This document shows, piece by piece, positions 31,838-41,358 of a DNA stretch of 64,000 nucleotides. A model generated the notes under the pieces. It was not told where the DNA came from. It did no database searches and saw nothing but the letters and a program-made list of their open reading frames with translations. Position 1 is the stretch's first letter. Each line of letters opens with the position of its first letter. Origin of the DNA: Candidatus Mediterraneibacter pullicola. GTDB taxonomy: Bacteria; Bacillota; Clostridia; Lachnospirales; Lachnospiraceae. The translations under genes were made by a program, and so were the position numbers. The stretch spans positions 98,822-162,821 of the forward strand of contig DXAK01000045.1 in the NCBI GenBank assembly GCA_019117065.1, given 5' to 3'.

Positions 31838-32503
31838 ATGAAAACAGATACCGTATTATTTGATTTAGACGGCACGATCACGGACTCCGCACCGGGGATT
31901 ATAAATAGTATCCGTTATTCTCTTGAGAAGCATGGAATCGCCGTGCTAGATGAACAGGAATTACGCAAGTTTGTAGGACCACCTCTACAGCAGCAGTTTC
32001 AGAAAGTATTCGGGGTGATGGAGAAAGAAGCGAGGCAAATGATGGATTCATACCGGGAGTATTATGGTACAAAAGGCATGTATGAGAACCGGGTATATGA
32101 GGGAGTTCCAAGGATGCTCTCCCGGCTTCAAAGCGCCGGGATCAGGATTCTGATGGCGACATCTAAACCGGAAAAATACGCCCGCATGATAGCGGAACAT
32201 TTTGGATTTACAAAATATTTTGAATATATCGGCGGTGCGTGCATGGACGGGACAAGAACGATGAAATACGATGTCATTGAATATGTTTTGGACGTTTGTA
32301 AGGTTACGGACAGAGAGCGCGTGGTTATGGTAGGAGACCGCTGCCATGATATGATTGGAGCCCAGCAGGCGGGGCTCCACAGGCTCGGTGTCCTCTACGG
32401 ATATGGATCACAGGAAGAACTGGAGCAAAGCGGGGCGGAATCATTGGCAAAGACTCCGCAGAATGTGGCGGAGTATATCCTTCTTACACCGCTAAATGTA
32501 TAA
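31838..32503 (+). CDS. HAD family hydrolase, phosphoglycolate phosphatase-like
   Basis: A 221-residue HAD-IA phosphatase with an alpha-helical cap. The nucleophile motif is LFDLDGTITDSAPGI. The middle region has KFVGPPLQQQF, typical of the phosphoglycolate/nucleotidase (Gph, PpaX, YjjG) group. Motif II is MATSKP, and motifs III-IV end with MVGDRCHDMIGAQQAG. AGGAGG precedes the ATG. It stands between the Gre-like gene and the convergent activase gene. The physiological substrate is not evident. Confidence 0.87.
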   Translation: MKTDTVLFDLDGTITDSAPGIINSIRYSLEKHGIAVLDEQELRKFVGPPLQQQFQKVFGVMEKEARQMMDSYREYYGTKGMYENRVYEGVPRMLSRLQSAGIRILMATSKPEKYARMIAEHFGFTKYFEYIGGACMDGTRTMKYDVIEYVLDVCKVTDRERVVMVGDRCHDMIGAQQAGLHRLGVLYGYGSQEELEQSGAESLAKTPQNVAEYILLTPLNV

Positions 32504-32553
32504 AGATATTGCATCCGCAATCTGTACTACGGATACATGGGGGATTTCGTTGT

Positions 32554-32576
32554 GGCGGGCATGGTTTATGCCCGCC
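32554..32576. terminator. Hairpin between convergent genes
   Basis: Perfect 9-bp inverted repeat GGCGGGCAT-ggttt-ATGCCCGCC. Neither side carries a good T-tract, so termination is likely but not certain. Confidence 0.45.
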
Positions 32577-32628
32577 AAACACTTCTCTAATTCCGCCGCC
32601 GTTTTCAGCCTTTCCTCTGTATCCGTTT

Positions 32629-35600
32629 TTATCCATTTTCCGCTTCAAGATTTTTAAAGGCCGTGGAAAGCATAAGTTTGATCCTGTTTAACTGGTTCAC
32701 TTCACTTGCGCCCGGGTCAAAGTCAATGGCAACCACATTGGAATGGGGATGGAGCCTTCTCAGCTCCTTGATAACACCCTTTCCTACCACGTGGTTCGGC
32801 AGGCAGGCGAAGGGCTGTGTACATACGATATTTCCTGCTCCGCTGTGGATAAGCTCCAGCATCTCACCCGTTAAGAACCATCCCTCGCCGGTCTGGTTTC
32901 CGATGGATACAATCTCGGACGCCATCTTTGCCAGATCTTTGATATGTGCCGGCGGATCAAAATGCTTACTCTCGGCAAATGCTTTTGTCGCTGGGGAGCG
33001 CAGCCACTCGACCGCCCGTATTCCAAGGTTTCCAATCAGCGCTTTTGATTTCTTGAAGCCAAGGTGCGATACTTTGAAGTTTTGGTTGTAGAAGCAGTAC
33101 TGCATGAAGTCGATCAGATCGGGCACGACTGCCTCGGCGCCTTCTGCTTCAAGAAGATCTACCAAGTGGTTGTTTGCCGCTGGGAGGAATTTTACAAGAA
33201 TTTCCCCGACGACTCCGACTCTTGGCTTCTTGATATCCAATGTCTCGATGTTGTCAAAATCATGAATAATATCCCGGCAGAGTTTTTTAAATTTTCTGCG
33301 GGAAGGGTACCCTTCTGATACAAATTTCTGGCATACGCTGACCCATTTCCTGTGCATTGCGTTTGTCGTGCCCGGTACGGCTTCGTATGGGCGCATCCGA
33401 TAGACGCACTTCATGAAGATGTCACCGAATACTGCCGCATATGCGATACGCACGGCAAGGGGAAGCGTGATCTTAAATCCCGGGTTGGCTTCCAGACCAC
33501 TTAAATTGATGGAGATGACTGGGATATGTTCATATCCTGCCTTCTTTAACGCGCGGCGGATGAAACCGATATAGTTGGATGCACGGCATCCACCACCTGT
33601 CTGGCTAATGATTACTGCCAGATGGTCTGTGTCATACTGTCCAGACAGAATGGCGTCCATGATCTGTCCGACCACGATAAGAGACGGATAACATGCGTCG
33701 TTATTCACATATTTTAATCCCATATCCACCGCCTGACGGTTGTCGTTGGGCAGGACTTCAATTTTGTAGCCTGCCGCTCTGAATGCGGGCTCTAAAAGCT
33801 CGAAGTGGATGGGCGACATTTGCGGGCAGAGGATAGTGTGGGTCTTGCGCATCTCTTTTGTAAATGGCACCTTCTCGATCAATGCCGGATGGATATTGCG
33901 CTCGGTCTTGTGCTGTTCGCGCACACGGATTGCCGCTAACAGGGAACGCACGCGGATACGCGCCGCCCCTAAGTTGTTGACCTCGTCAATCTTTAAGGTG
34001 GTGTAGATCTTATCTGAGTCTGTCAGGATCTCTGCCACCTGATCTGTGGTGACCGCATCCAGACCACATCCGAAGGAATTGAGCTGGATGAGATCTAAGT
34101 TCTCCGTTGTTTTAACATAGTTTGCCGCGGCGTACAGACGGGAGTGGTACATCCACTGATCCATAACGTTTAGAGGACGTTCTACCTGATGCAGATGGGA
34201 GACAGAGTCCTCCGTAAGCACGGCGATATTATAGGAGTTAATCATCTCCGGCAGCCCATGGTGGACCTCCGGATCGATATGGTAAGGACGTCCTGCCAGC
34301 ACGATGCCACGATTCCCTGTTTCATTTAAGAATTTAATCGTCTCCTCGCCCTTGCGGCGCATGTCCTCACGGCATGCGGCAAGCTCATTCCATGCATCAT
34401 GGACGGCAGACTTGATCTCGTGCTCTGGTATGGAGAACTTTGCACCCAGTTCATCGATCAGGCGATAGGAGATCGTCTCCTCGCTCTGGAGAGAGAGGAA
34501 TGGATGGATAAAGTCTACTTCCCCATGCACGATGGAGTCCATGTTGTTTTTGATGTTCTCCGGGTAGGAGGTGACGATGGGACAGTTGTAGTGGTTGTTC
34601 GCATCCTCAAATTCGTTCCGCTCATAAGGAACGGACGGATAGAAGATGTGCTTAACTCCTTTGTTGATCAGCCACTGTACGTGCCCGTGAGCTAACTTTG
34701 CCGGATAGCACTCGGATTCACTAGGGATGGACTCGATGCCAAGCTCATAGATTTTTCTTGTAGAAGCAGGGGAGAGTACTACACGGAATCCAAGCTTCGT
34801 GAAAAATGTAAACCAGAATGGATAATTCTCGTACATATTTAGCACTCTCGGGATGCCAATGGCGCCTCTCTTTGCATCTGCTTCCTCAAGCGGTTCATAG
34901 TCAAAGTAGCGGTGGAACTTATAGTCAAATAGATTCGGTATAGTGTTTTCTGACTTCTCTTTTCCAAGACCGCGTTCGCAGCGGTTTCCCGTGATGAACC
35001 TGCGCCCGCCGCTGAAATGATTGATAGTCAGACGACATGTGTTTGTGCATTTTCGGCATTTCGTCATTGTTGTGGAGTATTCCAGCGACTCAATATCTTC
35101 AATAGATAGCATGGTAGTGCCTTCGCATTCAGTGTAGCGCTCCCTGGCAATCAGCGCCGCGCCGAACGCTCCCATAATTCCGGCGATGTCTGGACGTATT
35201 GCTTCACAGTCCGCAATTTTTTCAAAACTTCTTAAGACTGCGTTGTTGTAGAATGTTCCACCCTGAACAACGATGTGGTTTCCGAGCTCAGAGGCGCTGG
35301 ATACTTTAATAACCTTAAACAGTGCGTTTTTGATAACGGAGTACGCCAGCCCTGCAGAAATATCTGCCACAGCTGCCCCCTCCTTCTGTGCCTGCTTAAC
35401 CTTAGAATTCATAAATACCGTGCAGCGTGTGCCAAGATCAATAGGATTCTGTGCGTAGAGCGCCTCGTGAGCAAAATCTTCGACGGTATAGTTCAGTGAC
35501 TTTGCAAATGTTTCGATGAAAGAACCGCACCCGGAGGAACATGCCTCATTAAGCTGTACACTGTCCACAGTCTGATTCTTGATCTTGATACATTTCATAT

Positions 35601-36879
35601 CTTGTCCGCCGATATCAAGGATGCAGTCTACATCCGGCTCAAAGAACGCCGCAGCATAGTAGTGGGCGACAGTTTCCACCTCACCCTCGTCGAGCATGAG
35701 TGCTGCCTTAATCAGTGCCTCTCCGTACCCGGTCGAGCATGAGTGAACGATTTCCACATCCTCTGGAAGCTGGCTGTAGATGTCTTTGATGGCGGAAATA
35801 GTAGTTCCAAGCGGATCTCCTTCATTATTATGGTAGAAGGAGTATAAAAGTGTTCCGTCCTCGCCCACAAGCGCAGCCTTTGTAGTTGTGGATCCGGCAT
35901 CGATACCAAGGAAAGCTTTTCCCTTATAGGTAGCCAGATCTTTGACTGGTACCTGATGCTTCGCGTGACGGGCAGTGAATTCTTCAAATTCTGCCGTGGT
36001 GGCGAATAAGGGTTCCAGACGCTCTACTTCGATTTCCATCTGGATTCGTTTCTCCAGACGATTCTGAAGTTCTCTAAGTGCTATCGGAGTATCCTTTTTT
36101 GAATTTAGGGCAGAACCGATGGCTGCAAAAAGGTGAGAATGGTTCGGCGCAATGATATGTTCATCATCCAGTTTGAGCGTGCGGATAAATGCCTCTCTAA
36201 GCTCGGAGAGGAAGTGAAGAGGTCCGCCCAGAAACGCTACGTGCCCTCGGATCGGTTTCCCGCAGGCAAGACCACTGATCGTCTGGTTGACAACCGCCTG
36301 AAAAATAGATGCGGCAAGATCTTCCTTGGATGCGCCCTCGTTGATGAGCGGCTGTATATCCGATTTTGCAAACACGCCGCAGCGGGCAGCAATAGAATAG
36401 AGCGCCTGATAATTTTTGGCGTACTCGTTCAGACCGGATGCGTCTGTCTGTAAAAGAGAAGCCATCTGGTCGATAAAAGAACCTGTACCTCCGGCACAGA
36501 CCCCGTTCATTCGCTGTTCTACATTTCCTCCTTCAAAATAAATGATCTTGGCGTCCTCGCCGCCCAACTCGATAGCAACGTCTGTCTGCGGCGCGTAGTC
36601 CTGAAGCGCTGTGGACACCGCGATGACTTCCTGAACAAAAGGTACGCCCAGATGTTTCGCCAGTGTCAGCCCACCGCTTCCGGTGATGACCGGAGAGACT
36701 TGGACGGGTCCTAGTTTATACAGTGCGCGTCCTAAAAGATCAGATAATGTTTCTTGGATATTGGCAAAGTGCCTTTCATAGTCGGAGAAGAGCACTTCAT
36801 TTACCTCATCCAGAATTGCGATTTTAACTGTGGTGGAACCGATATCGATTCCAAGAGTATGTAATTCTTTCAGATTCAT
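32629..36879 (-). CDS. Giant 2-hydroxyacyl-CoA dehydratase activase-type protein (two ASKHA domains plus dehydratase-like C-terminus)
   Basis: A 1416-residue protein. Domain 1 (about 1-260) is a BadF/HgdC-type ATPase: [15 protein letters not shown], with cluster cysteines in [13 protein letters not shown] and [11 protein letters not shown]. Domain 2 (about 318-580) repeats the fold: [40 protein letters not shown] Cys cluster (CRKCTNTC) follows near 605, then a DUF2229-type region. The C-terminal HgdB-like part contains FGCGLDAV and [13 protein letters not shown]. Known activases use ATP to drive a low-potential electron into a dehydratase. Here activator and partner-like modules are joined in one chain, an arrangement found in many anaerobes whose substrate is not established. 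Single-gene transcript, with its own promoter. Confidence 0.88.
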   Translation of the reverse strand: MNLKELHTLGIDIGSTTVKIAILDEVNEVLFSDYERHFANIQETLSDLLGRALYKLGPVQVSPVITGSGGLTLAKHLGVPFVQEVIAVSTALQDYAPQTDVAIELGGEDAKIIYFEGGNVEQRMNGVCAGGTGSFIDQMASLLQTDASGLNEYAKNYQALYSIAARCGVFAKSDIQPLINEGASKEDLAASIFQAVVNQTISGLACGKPIRGHVAFLGGPLHFLSELREAFIRTLKLDDEHIIAPNHSHLFAAIGSALNSKKDTPIALRELQNRLEKRIQMEIEVERLEPLFATTAEFEEFTARHAKHQVPVKDLATYKGKAFLGIDAGSTTTKAALVGEDGTLLYSFYHNNEGDPLGTTISAIKDIYSQLPEDVEIVHSCSTGYGEALIKAALMLDEGEVETVAHYYAAAFFEPDVDCILDIGGQDMKCIKIKNQTVDSVQLNEACSSGCGSFIETFAKSLNYTVEDFAHEALYAQNPIDLGTRCTVFMNSKVKQAQKEGAAVADISAGLAYSVIKNALFKVIKVSSASELGNHIVVQGGTFYNNAVLRSFEKIADCEAIRPDIAGIMGAFGAALIARERYTECEGTTMLSIEDIESLEYSTTMTKCRKCTNTCRLTINHFSGGRRFITGNRCERGLGKEKSENTIPNLFDYKFHRYFDYEPLEEADAKRGAIGIPRVLNMYENYPFWFTFFTKLGFRVVLSPASTRKIYELGIESIPSESECYPAKLAHGHVQWLINKGVKHIFYPSVPYERNEFEDANNHYNCPIVTSYPENIKNNMDSIVHGEVDFIHPFLSLQSEETISYRLIDELGAKFSIPEHEIKSAVHDAWNELAACREDMRRKGEETIKFLNETGNRGIVLAGRPYHIDPEVHHGLPEMINSYNIAVLTEDSVSHLHQVERPLNVMDQWMYHSRLYAAANYVKTTENLDLIQLNSFGCGLDAVTTDQVAEILTDSDKIYTTLKIDEVNNLGAARIRVRSLLAAIRVREQHKTERNIHPALIEKVPFTKEMRKTHTILCPQMSPIHFELLEPAFRAAGYKIEVLPNDNRQAVDMGLKYVNNDACYPSLIVVGQIMDAILSGQYDTDHLAVIISQTGGGCRASNYIGFIRRALKKAGYEHIPVISINLSGLEANPGFKITLPLAVRIAYAAVFGDIFMKCVYRMRPYEAVPGTTNAMHRKWVSVCQKFVSEGYPSRRKFKKLCRDIIHDFDNIETLDIKKPRVGVVGEILVKFLPAANNHLVDLLEAEGAEAVVPDLIDFMQYCFYNQNFKVSHLGFKKSKALIGNLGIRAVEWLRSPATKAFAESKHFDPPAHIKDLAKMASEIVSIGNQTGEGWFLTGEMLELIHSGAGNIVCTQPFACLPNHVVGKGVIKELRRLHPHSNVVAIDFDPGASEVNQLNRIKLMLSTAFKNLEAENG

Positions 36880-36961
36880 TGTATGATCCCCAATCTTATG
36901 TACTAAAATTTATATGAGTTTCTTCCTATTAAATGTATTCGCATATTTTACAACAACCTAC

Positions 36962-36990
36962 ATTATACGACAGGAAAACAAAAAAGACAA
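36962..36990 (-). promoter_or_regulatory. Promoter of the giant activase gene
   Basis: On the minus strand, TTGTCT (36985-36990), 17 bases and TATAAT (36962-36967). Confidence 0.7.
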
Positions 36991-37085
36991 TTGTTATTAT
37001 TATGCGGGATTTGAAAATAATTCCGTTACTTATGGATAATTTATATAAAGATCGTGTGAAACCTGCGAAAAGGGGCAACATATAT

Positions 37086-37114
37086 TTGACAAACAGATGG
37101 ACGTTCGTTACAAT
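37086..37114 (+). promoter_or_regulatory. Promoter of the rhomboid-like gene
   Basis: TTGACA (37086-37091), 17 bases, TACAAT (37109-37114). It rules out the ORF-track start at 37097. Confidence 0.78.
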
Positions 37115-37156
37115 TGTATGGAAATTAAAACAATAATTTTAAGAGTAAGGAGTAAG

Positions 37157-38008
37157 ATGTATTTGAATTGGCTGGATAAATTAGAGAGAAAGATGGGACG
37201 TTTTGCCATACCAAATCTAACGGTCTATCTGCTGGCAGGATATGTGGTCGGATTTGTAGTGATGTATCTGATGCCGAGTCTTTTGGGCTGGCTTACGCTG
37301 GAACCGGCATATATCGTGCGAGGGCAAGTGTGGAGGCTTATATCATGGGTGCTGATCCCACCGACAACGCAGCCCATCAGCCTTGTCTTTCTTGTGCTTT
37401 TGTATTATTCTCTAGGGACTGCGCTTGAAAGAACATGGGGGACATTCCGTTACAATGTGTATATTTTCTCAGGGATTCTGTTTACAGTAATCGCAGTGTT
37501 TATTCTCTATGGGGTGCTGTATCTGGTATATGGTGCGGAAGCGATGCTCTCCATGATCAGCCTTGTCAGCACGAACTACATTACAATGTCCATATTCCTT
37601 GCGTTTGCCGCTATTTACCCGGATATGGAGGTGTACCTGTACTTTATTCTTCCAGTGAAGATGAAGTGGATGGCATTGGTCTATGCCGCGATGGCGCTGT
37701 ATTATTTCATCACGGGAGGACTTATCGATCGTGTTGCTATCGGCGCGTCGCTTTTAAACTTTGTGATCTTCTTCTTTTTCAATCGAAATATGAGCAGGTT
37801 TTCACCGAGAGAACGGGCGCGCAAAGCAAAGTTTAAGCAACAGTCAGCTCAGCATATGCACTATGCGGGCGGGGCGAAGCATCGGTGCGCGGTGTGCGGA
37901 AGGACGGAACTGGACGATCCTTGTTTGGAGTTCCGCTTCTGCTCGAAATGCAACGGTAACTATGAGTATTGTCAAGACCACCTGTTCACTCATGAGCATG
38001 TGAAATAA
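37157..38008 (+). CDS. Rhomboid-like membrane protein with C-terminal zinc ribbon, catalytic residues missing
   Basis: A 283-residue membrane protein. The rhomboid fold is recognisable from RGQVWRLISWVLIPP and LVLLYYSLGTALERTWGTFRYN, and about six hydrophobic segments lie between 20 and 215. The catalytic GxSG serine motif is replaced by STNY, and the region of the catalytic histidine reads AIGASLLNF. It should therefore be proteolytically inactive. After a basic linker (about 220-245) comes a C-terminal cysteine/histidine cluster (CAVCGRTE, FCSKCNGNYEYCQDH) that looks like a zinc ribbon in the cytoplasm. ATG at 37157 has AAGGAG upstream. pyk follows after only 26 bases with no visible terminator, so the two may be cotranscribed. 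Confidence 0.85.
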   Translation: MYLNWLDKLERKMGRFAIPNLTVYLLAGYVVGFVVMYLMPSLLGWLTLEPAYIVRGQVWRLISWVLIPPTTQPISLVFLVLLYYSLGTALERTWGTFRYNVYIFSGILFTVIAVFILYGVLYLVYGAEAMLSMISLVSTNYITMSIFLAFAAIYPDMEVYLYFILPVKMKWMALVYAAMALYYFITGGLIDRVAIGASLLNFVIFFFFNRNMSRFSPRERARKAKFKQQSAQHMHYAGGAKHRCAVCGRTELDDPCLEFRFCSKCNGNYEYCQDHLFTHEHVK

Positions 38009-38034
38009 TTATTATAAGGAGAGAATTAATATTT

Positions 38035-39471
38035 ATGAAAAAGACAAAAGTAGTCTGCACAATGGGTCCAAACACAAATGACAGAGAGCTTATGAAGAAG
38101 CTTATGGAAAATGGTATGGATGTCGCTCGTTTCAATTTTTCCCACGGGGATCATGAAGAGCAGAAAGGAAGAATGGATCTGCTCAAGGAGCTGCGTGAAG
38201 AGCTGCACACAAACACAGCGATTCTTTTGGATACAAAGGGACCGGAGATCCGTACAGGCGTGCTTAAGGACGGCAAAAGGATCATGTTGGAAGCAGGCGC
38301 ACAGTTTACTCTTACGGTAGACGACATTGTGGGAGATCAGAACAAGGTGTCTATCACATACGCGGGGCTCGTGGAGGATGTAGAGGCAGGTAAGGTCATC
38401 CTCATTGACGACGGGCTGATTGAGTTGAAGGTTCTGAGAAAGACAGAGAAAGACATTGTTTGTGAGGTTATAAACGGTGGTGAGCTTGGCGAGAAGAAAG
38501 GTGTGAACGTGCCTAATGTGTCGGTGAGGCTTCCGGCGATCACGGAGAAGGATAGGGATGATATCCGCTTCGGTGTGGAGCAGGGAATTGATTTTATCGC
38601 GGCTTCTTTTGTAAGAAACGCAGAGTGTGTCCTTGAGATTAAGGCATTCTTAAAAGAACTGAACGCTCCGTTTATTCCGATTATTGCAAAGATTGAGAAT
38701 GCGGAAGGTATTAAAAATATTGATGAGATCATCCGTGCGGCGGATGGTATCATGGTTGCCCGCGGAGATCTTGGCGTGGAGATTCCAGCCGAGGAGGTTC
38801 CATATCTTCAGAAAATGCTGATCCAGAAGTGTAACAGCAATTTCAAGACAGTCATCACAGCTACACAGATGCTGGATTCTATGATTAGAAATCCGCGCCC
38901 GACAAGAGCGGAGGTGACAGACGTCGCCAATGCAGTATACGACGGGACAGACGCGGTCATGCTCTCAGGAGAGACAGCACAAGGCAAATACCCTCTGGAG
39001 GCCCTTCAGATGATGGTCCACATCATCGAGAATACAGAGCAGCATCTTGACTATGAGAGAATGTTGGAGACTAGAGGCGGTGATTTGAAGACAGGATTGT
39101 CCAGCGCTATTGGATATTCTTCCGTGTTGGCGGCGGCGAACCTGAATGCGAAATGTATCCTCACTCCGTCTGTATCGGGAGCAACTACAAGAGTTGTCTC
39201 TAATTTGAGACCGAAACAGTTAATTCTCGGTGTAACGCCAAATGAGAGGACGCTTAGAAGAATGTCCATCTACTGGGGGGTAAAACCGCTTCAGTCTCAG
39301 CAGTTTAATACGACAGATGACATCTGTGACGGAGCGATTGAACTTGCGAAGATAAAAGAGTATGTGGAGCCGGGAGATGTGGTCGTTCTCACGGCGGGTA
39401 TTCCCTCCCCGAATGTAAAGCAGGAAAGAAGCACGGCAAGCAACATGATGCGCATTGCAACAGTGGAATAA
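38035..39471 (+). CDS. pyk: Pyruvate kinase
   Basis: Final ATP-yielding step of glycolysis. The 478-residue protein has KTKVVCTMGPNTND, FNFSHGDHEE, the active-site IIAKIENAEGIKNIDEI and MVARGDLGVEIP, then TATQMLDSMIRNPRPTRAEVTDVANAV. It is the short form, without the extra C-terminal PEP-utiliser-like domain found in Bacillus pyruvate kinase. AAGGAG lies upstream of the ATG. It is probably cotranscribed with the rhomboid-like gene. Confidence 0.98.
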   Translation: MKKTKVVCTMGPNTNDRELMKKLMENGMDVARFNFSHGDHEEQKGRMDLLKELREELHTNTAILLDTKGPEIRTGVLKDGKRIMLEAGAQFTLTVDDIVGDQNKVSITYAGLVEDVEAGKVILIDDGLIELKVLRKTEKDIVCEVINGGELGEKKGVNVPNVSVRLPAITEKDRDDIRFGVEQGIDFIAASFVRNAECVLEIKAFLKELNAPFIPIIAKIENAEGIKNIDEIIRAADGIMVARGDLGVEIPAEEVPYLQKMLIQKCNSNFKTVITATQMLDSMIRNPRPTRAEVTDVANAVYDGTDAVMLSGETAQGKYPLEALQMMVHIIENTEQHLDYERMLETRGGDLKTGLSSAIGYSSVLAAANLNAKCILTPSVSGATTRVVSNLRPKQLILGVTPNERTLRRMSIYWGVKPLQSQQFNTTDDICDGAIELAKIKEYVEPGDVVVLTAGIPSPNVKQERSTASNMMRIATVE

Positions 39472-39489
39472 CATTTTTAAAAAAGTTTT

Positions 39490-39523
39490 CAGAGGCACAG
39501 GATTTTTAAGACCTGTGCCTCTG
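39490..39523. terminator. Strong hairpin after pyk, related to the one after asnB
   Basis: Perfect 12-bp stem CAGAGGCACAGG / CCTGTGCCTCTG with a 10-base loop. No T-tract follows on the plus strand. The core (GGCACAGG, ATTTTTAAG, CCTGTGC) recurs after asnB. Confidence 0.6.
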
Positions 39524-39537
39524 ACTGTAGACGAAGT

Positions 39538-39560
39538 CCCCGGGTTACACCGGGGTTTTT
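39538..39560 (+). terminator. Terminator downstream of pyk
   Basis: CCCCGG-gttaca-CCGGGG stem followed by TTTTTC. The rest of the gap to dpaA (about 39561-39700) is AT-rich and shows nothing else I recognise. Confidence 0.88.
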
Positions 39561-39705
39561 CTTCTGTAGTTATTAACATTCCAATTATCTTTTCTCTTTT
39601 TATCAAAAAAATTCCTTTTATCCAGTACCTCTATGGGATTAAGAGAATGCGACAGCCAATAAAAGAAATCAAAGTAAACGTAGCTTATCGCTGGTTTCTC
39701 GGTTT

Positions 39706-39732
39706 CACCTGATATTTTTTTATGCATACAAT
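39706..39732 (+). promoter_or_regulatory. Possible mother-cell sigma (sigma-K/E) promoter of dpaA
   Basis: CACC (39706-39709), a 15-base gap and CATACAAT (39725-39732) resemble the sigma-K pattern (AC ... CATANNNT); the -10 also matches sigma-E exactly. Dipicolinate synthesis is mother-cell specific, which fits. Confidence 0.5.
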
Positions 39733-39755
39733 GAAGAAAAAAGGAAAAAGACAGA

Positions 39756-40625
39756 TTGAGATCAGATTTTTATAAAATCGCTGTGATCGGCGGAGATAAA
39801 AGACAGGTGTATCTGGCACGTATCCTTGCGAAGAAAGGATATGTGGTCTCTGTGTATGGACTCTGTGAAAGAATACATGATGAAAGGATACAGGAGGCGG
39901 CATCATTGAAAGAAGCTTTGAAAAATGTGGAGGCTGCTGTAGGTCCTGCGCCTTTTATTCGGTCGGGGAAGGTTACGGGGACGTATGAGGTTTCAGATAT
40001 AAATATAGAAGTGCTCTTTGATGAGTTGCCAGAGAATGCGGTCTTTTTTGCTGGGAATATCCCAGATGAGGTAAAAAGATATGCAGAGGGAAAGGGAATC
40101 AGAGTATATGACATGATGAAAGATGAACTTGTAGCAGCAAGGAACGCTGTTGCAACTGCAGAGGGGACGGTTACTGAAGCAATCACAAGAAGTCCTGTCA
40201 ACCTGACGAAGAGCAGATGTCTGGTTCTTGGTTACGGCAGGTGCGGAAGCGTACTGACGCGACTTTTGAAGTCTCTCTTTTGCAGGGTGTTTGTTTCTGA
40301 AAAAGATGAGACAAGAGCTGCAGATGCATTTATACTGGCGGACGGCATTGTGTCCGAAGCCGAGCTGACGGATGCGGTAGAAAATGTTGATTTTATTTTT
40401 AATACAGTGCCTGAGAGGATCCTGCCAGAAGAGAAACTCCGGAATGTAGGAAAGAATACATGGATCCTTGATATTGCGTCAGCGCCAGGAGGTGTGGATT
40501 ACAGAGCGGCAGAGGTTCTGTCTGTGAATGCCGTTCTGCTTCCCGGTCTTCCCGGCAGATATGCGCCCGCTTCTTCCGCTGAGATTCTTGCTGATTTTAT
40601 AGAGAGTCAGGTTGAATTGCGCTGA
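39756..40625 (+). CDS. dpaA: Dipicolinate synthase subunit A
   Basis: DpaA (SpoVFA) with DpaB makes dipicolinic acid, the spore-core chelator, from dihydroxy-tetrahydrodipicolinate. The 289-residue protein has the family N-terminus IAVIGGDKRQVYLARILAKKGY and a Rossmann nucleotide loop CLVLGYGRCGSVLTRLL. It ends with WILDIASAPGGVD and LPGLPGRYAP. A TTG start is used because no ATG or GTG occurs upstream in frame; AAGGA lies at suitable distance. dpaB follows after 33 bases. The gene indicates a spore-forming host. Confidence 0.93.
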   Translation: MRSDFYKIAVIGGDKRQVYLARILAKKGYVVSVYGLCERIHDERIQEAASLKEALKNVEAAVGPAPFIRSGKVTGTYEVSDINIEVLFDELPENAVFFAGNIPDEVKRYAEGKGIRVYDMMKDELVAARNAVATAEGTVTEAITRSPVNLTKSRCLVLGYGRCGSVLTRLLKSLFCRVFVSEKDETRAADAFILADGIVSEAELTDAVENVDFIFNTVPERILPEEKLRNVGKNTWILDIASAPGGVDYRAAEVLSVNAVLLPGLPGRYAPASSAEILADFIESQVELR

Positions 40626-40658
40626 ATCTGTCCCAGATAGAAGGAGTAGTTGGTATTT

Positions 40659-41237
40659 ATGAAGCTGAAAGGAAAAAAGATTGGCGTAGCGCTTACAGGA
40701 TCGTTCTGCACTTATGAGAAGACATTTGTACAGCTCAGGAAACTGAAAGAAGAGGGAGCGGAGATTGTAACGATCTTTTCCAATGTCTCTCAGACGATAG
40801 ACAGCCGTTTCGGGAGTCCGCAAGATTTTATGAAGGAAGCAGAAGAAATTACCGGATCCCGCCCGCTGCTTACTATCAGTCAGGCAGAGCCGATTGGCCC
40901 CAAGAGCCTTTTGGATCTGCTGATTATCCTCCCATGTACCGGCAATACTGCGGCGAAGCTGGCTAATGGCATCACAGATTCACCGGTCCTTATGGCGGCA
41001 AAGGCACATTTGCGGAATGAAAAACCGCTGCTGATTTCCATATCTACAAACGATGCTCTCGGGATGAATATGAAAAATATCGGGATTCTGCTTAATGTAA
41101 AGCATATCTTTTTTGTTCCCTTTGGTCAGGATGATCCGGAGAAAAAACCGAATTCTATGACTGCCAGAACAGAGATGCTGATTCCGGCTGCAGAGGCGGC
41201 ACTGGAGGAGCGGCAGTATCAGCCTATAATCCAGTGA
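40659..41237 (+). CDS. dpaB: Dipicolinate synthase subunit B
   Basis: The flavoprotein-family partner of DpaA. The 192-residue protein begins MKLKGKKIGVALTGSFCTYE, matching SpoVFB, and has the phosphate-binding LIILPCTGNTAAKLANGI and SPVLMAAKAHLRN of flavin decarboxylase-like folds. ATG at 40659 is preferred to an in-frame TTG at 40650, because AAGGAG (40641) is too close to the latter and the family starts here. It should be expressed with dpaA in the mother cell. Confidence 0.93.
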   Translation: MKLKGKKIGVALTGSFCTYEKTFVQLRKLKEEGAEIVTIFSNVSQTIDSRFGSPQDFMKEAEEITGSRPLLTISQAEPIGPKSLLDLLIILPCTGNTAAKLANGITDSPVLMAAKAHLRNEKPLLISISTNDALGMNMKNIGILLNVKHIFFVPFGQDDPEKKPNSMTARTEMLIPAAEAALEERQYQPIIQ

Positions 41238-41358
41238 ACTGCAAAGCAACTGAAGGACCAGGTAGAAGAGGCCAGCGTGGCAGTACTATTAGAGAGGTAT
41301 TCAGGATGAAACTGCCGCGTAGAAGATCGGGGAATTGTTGAAAAAAGGAGAAGAAAAT

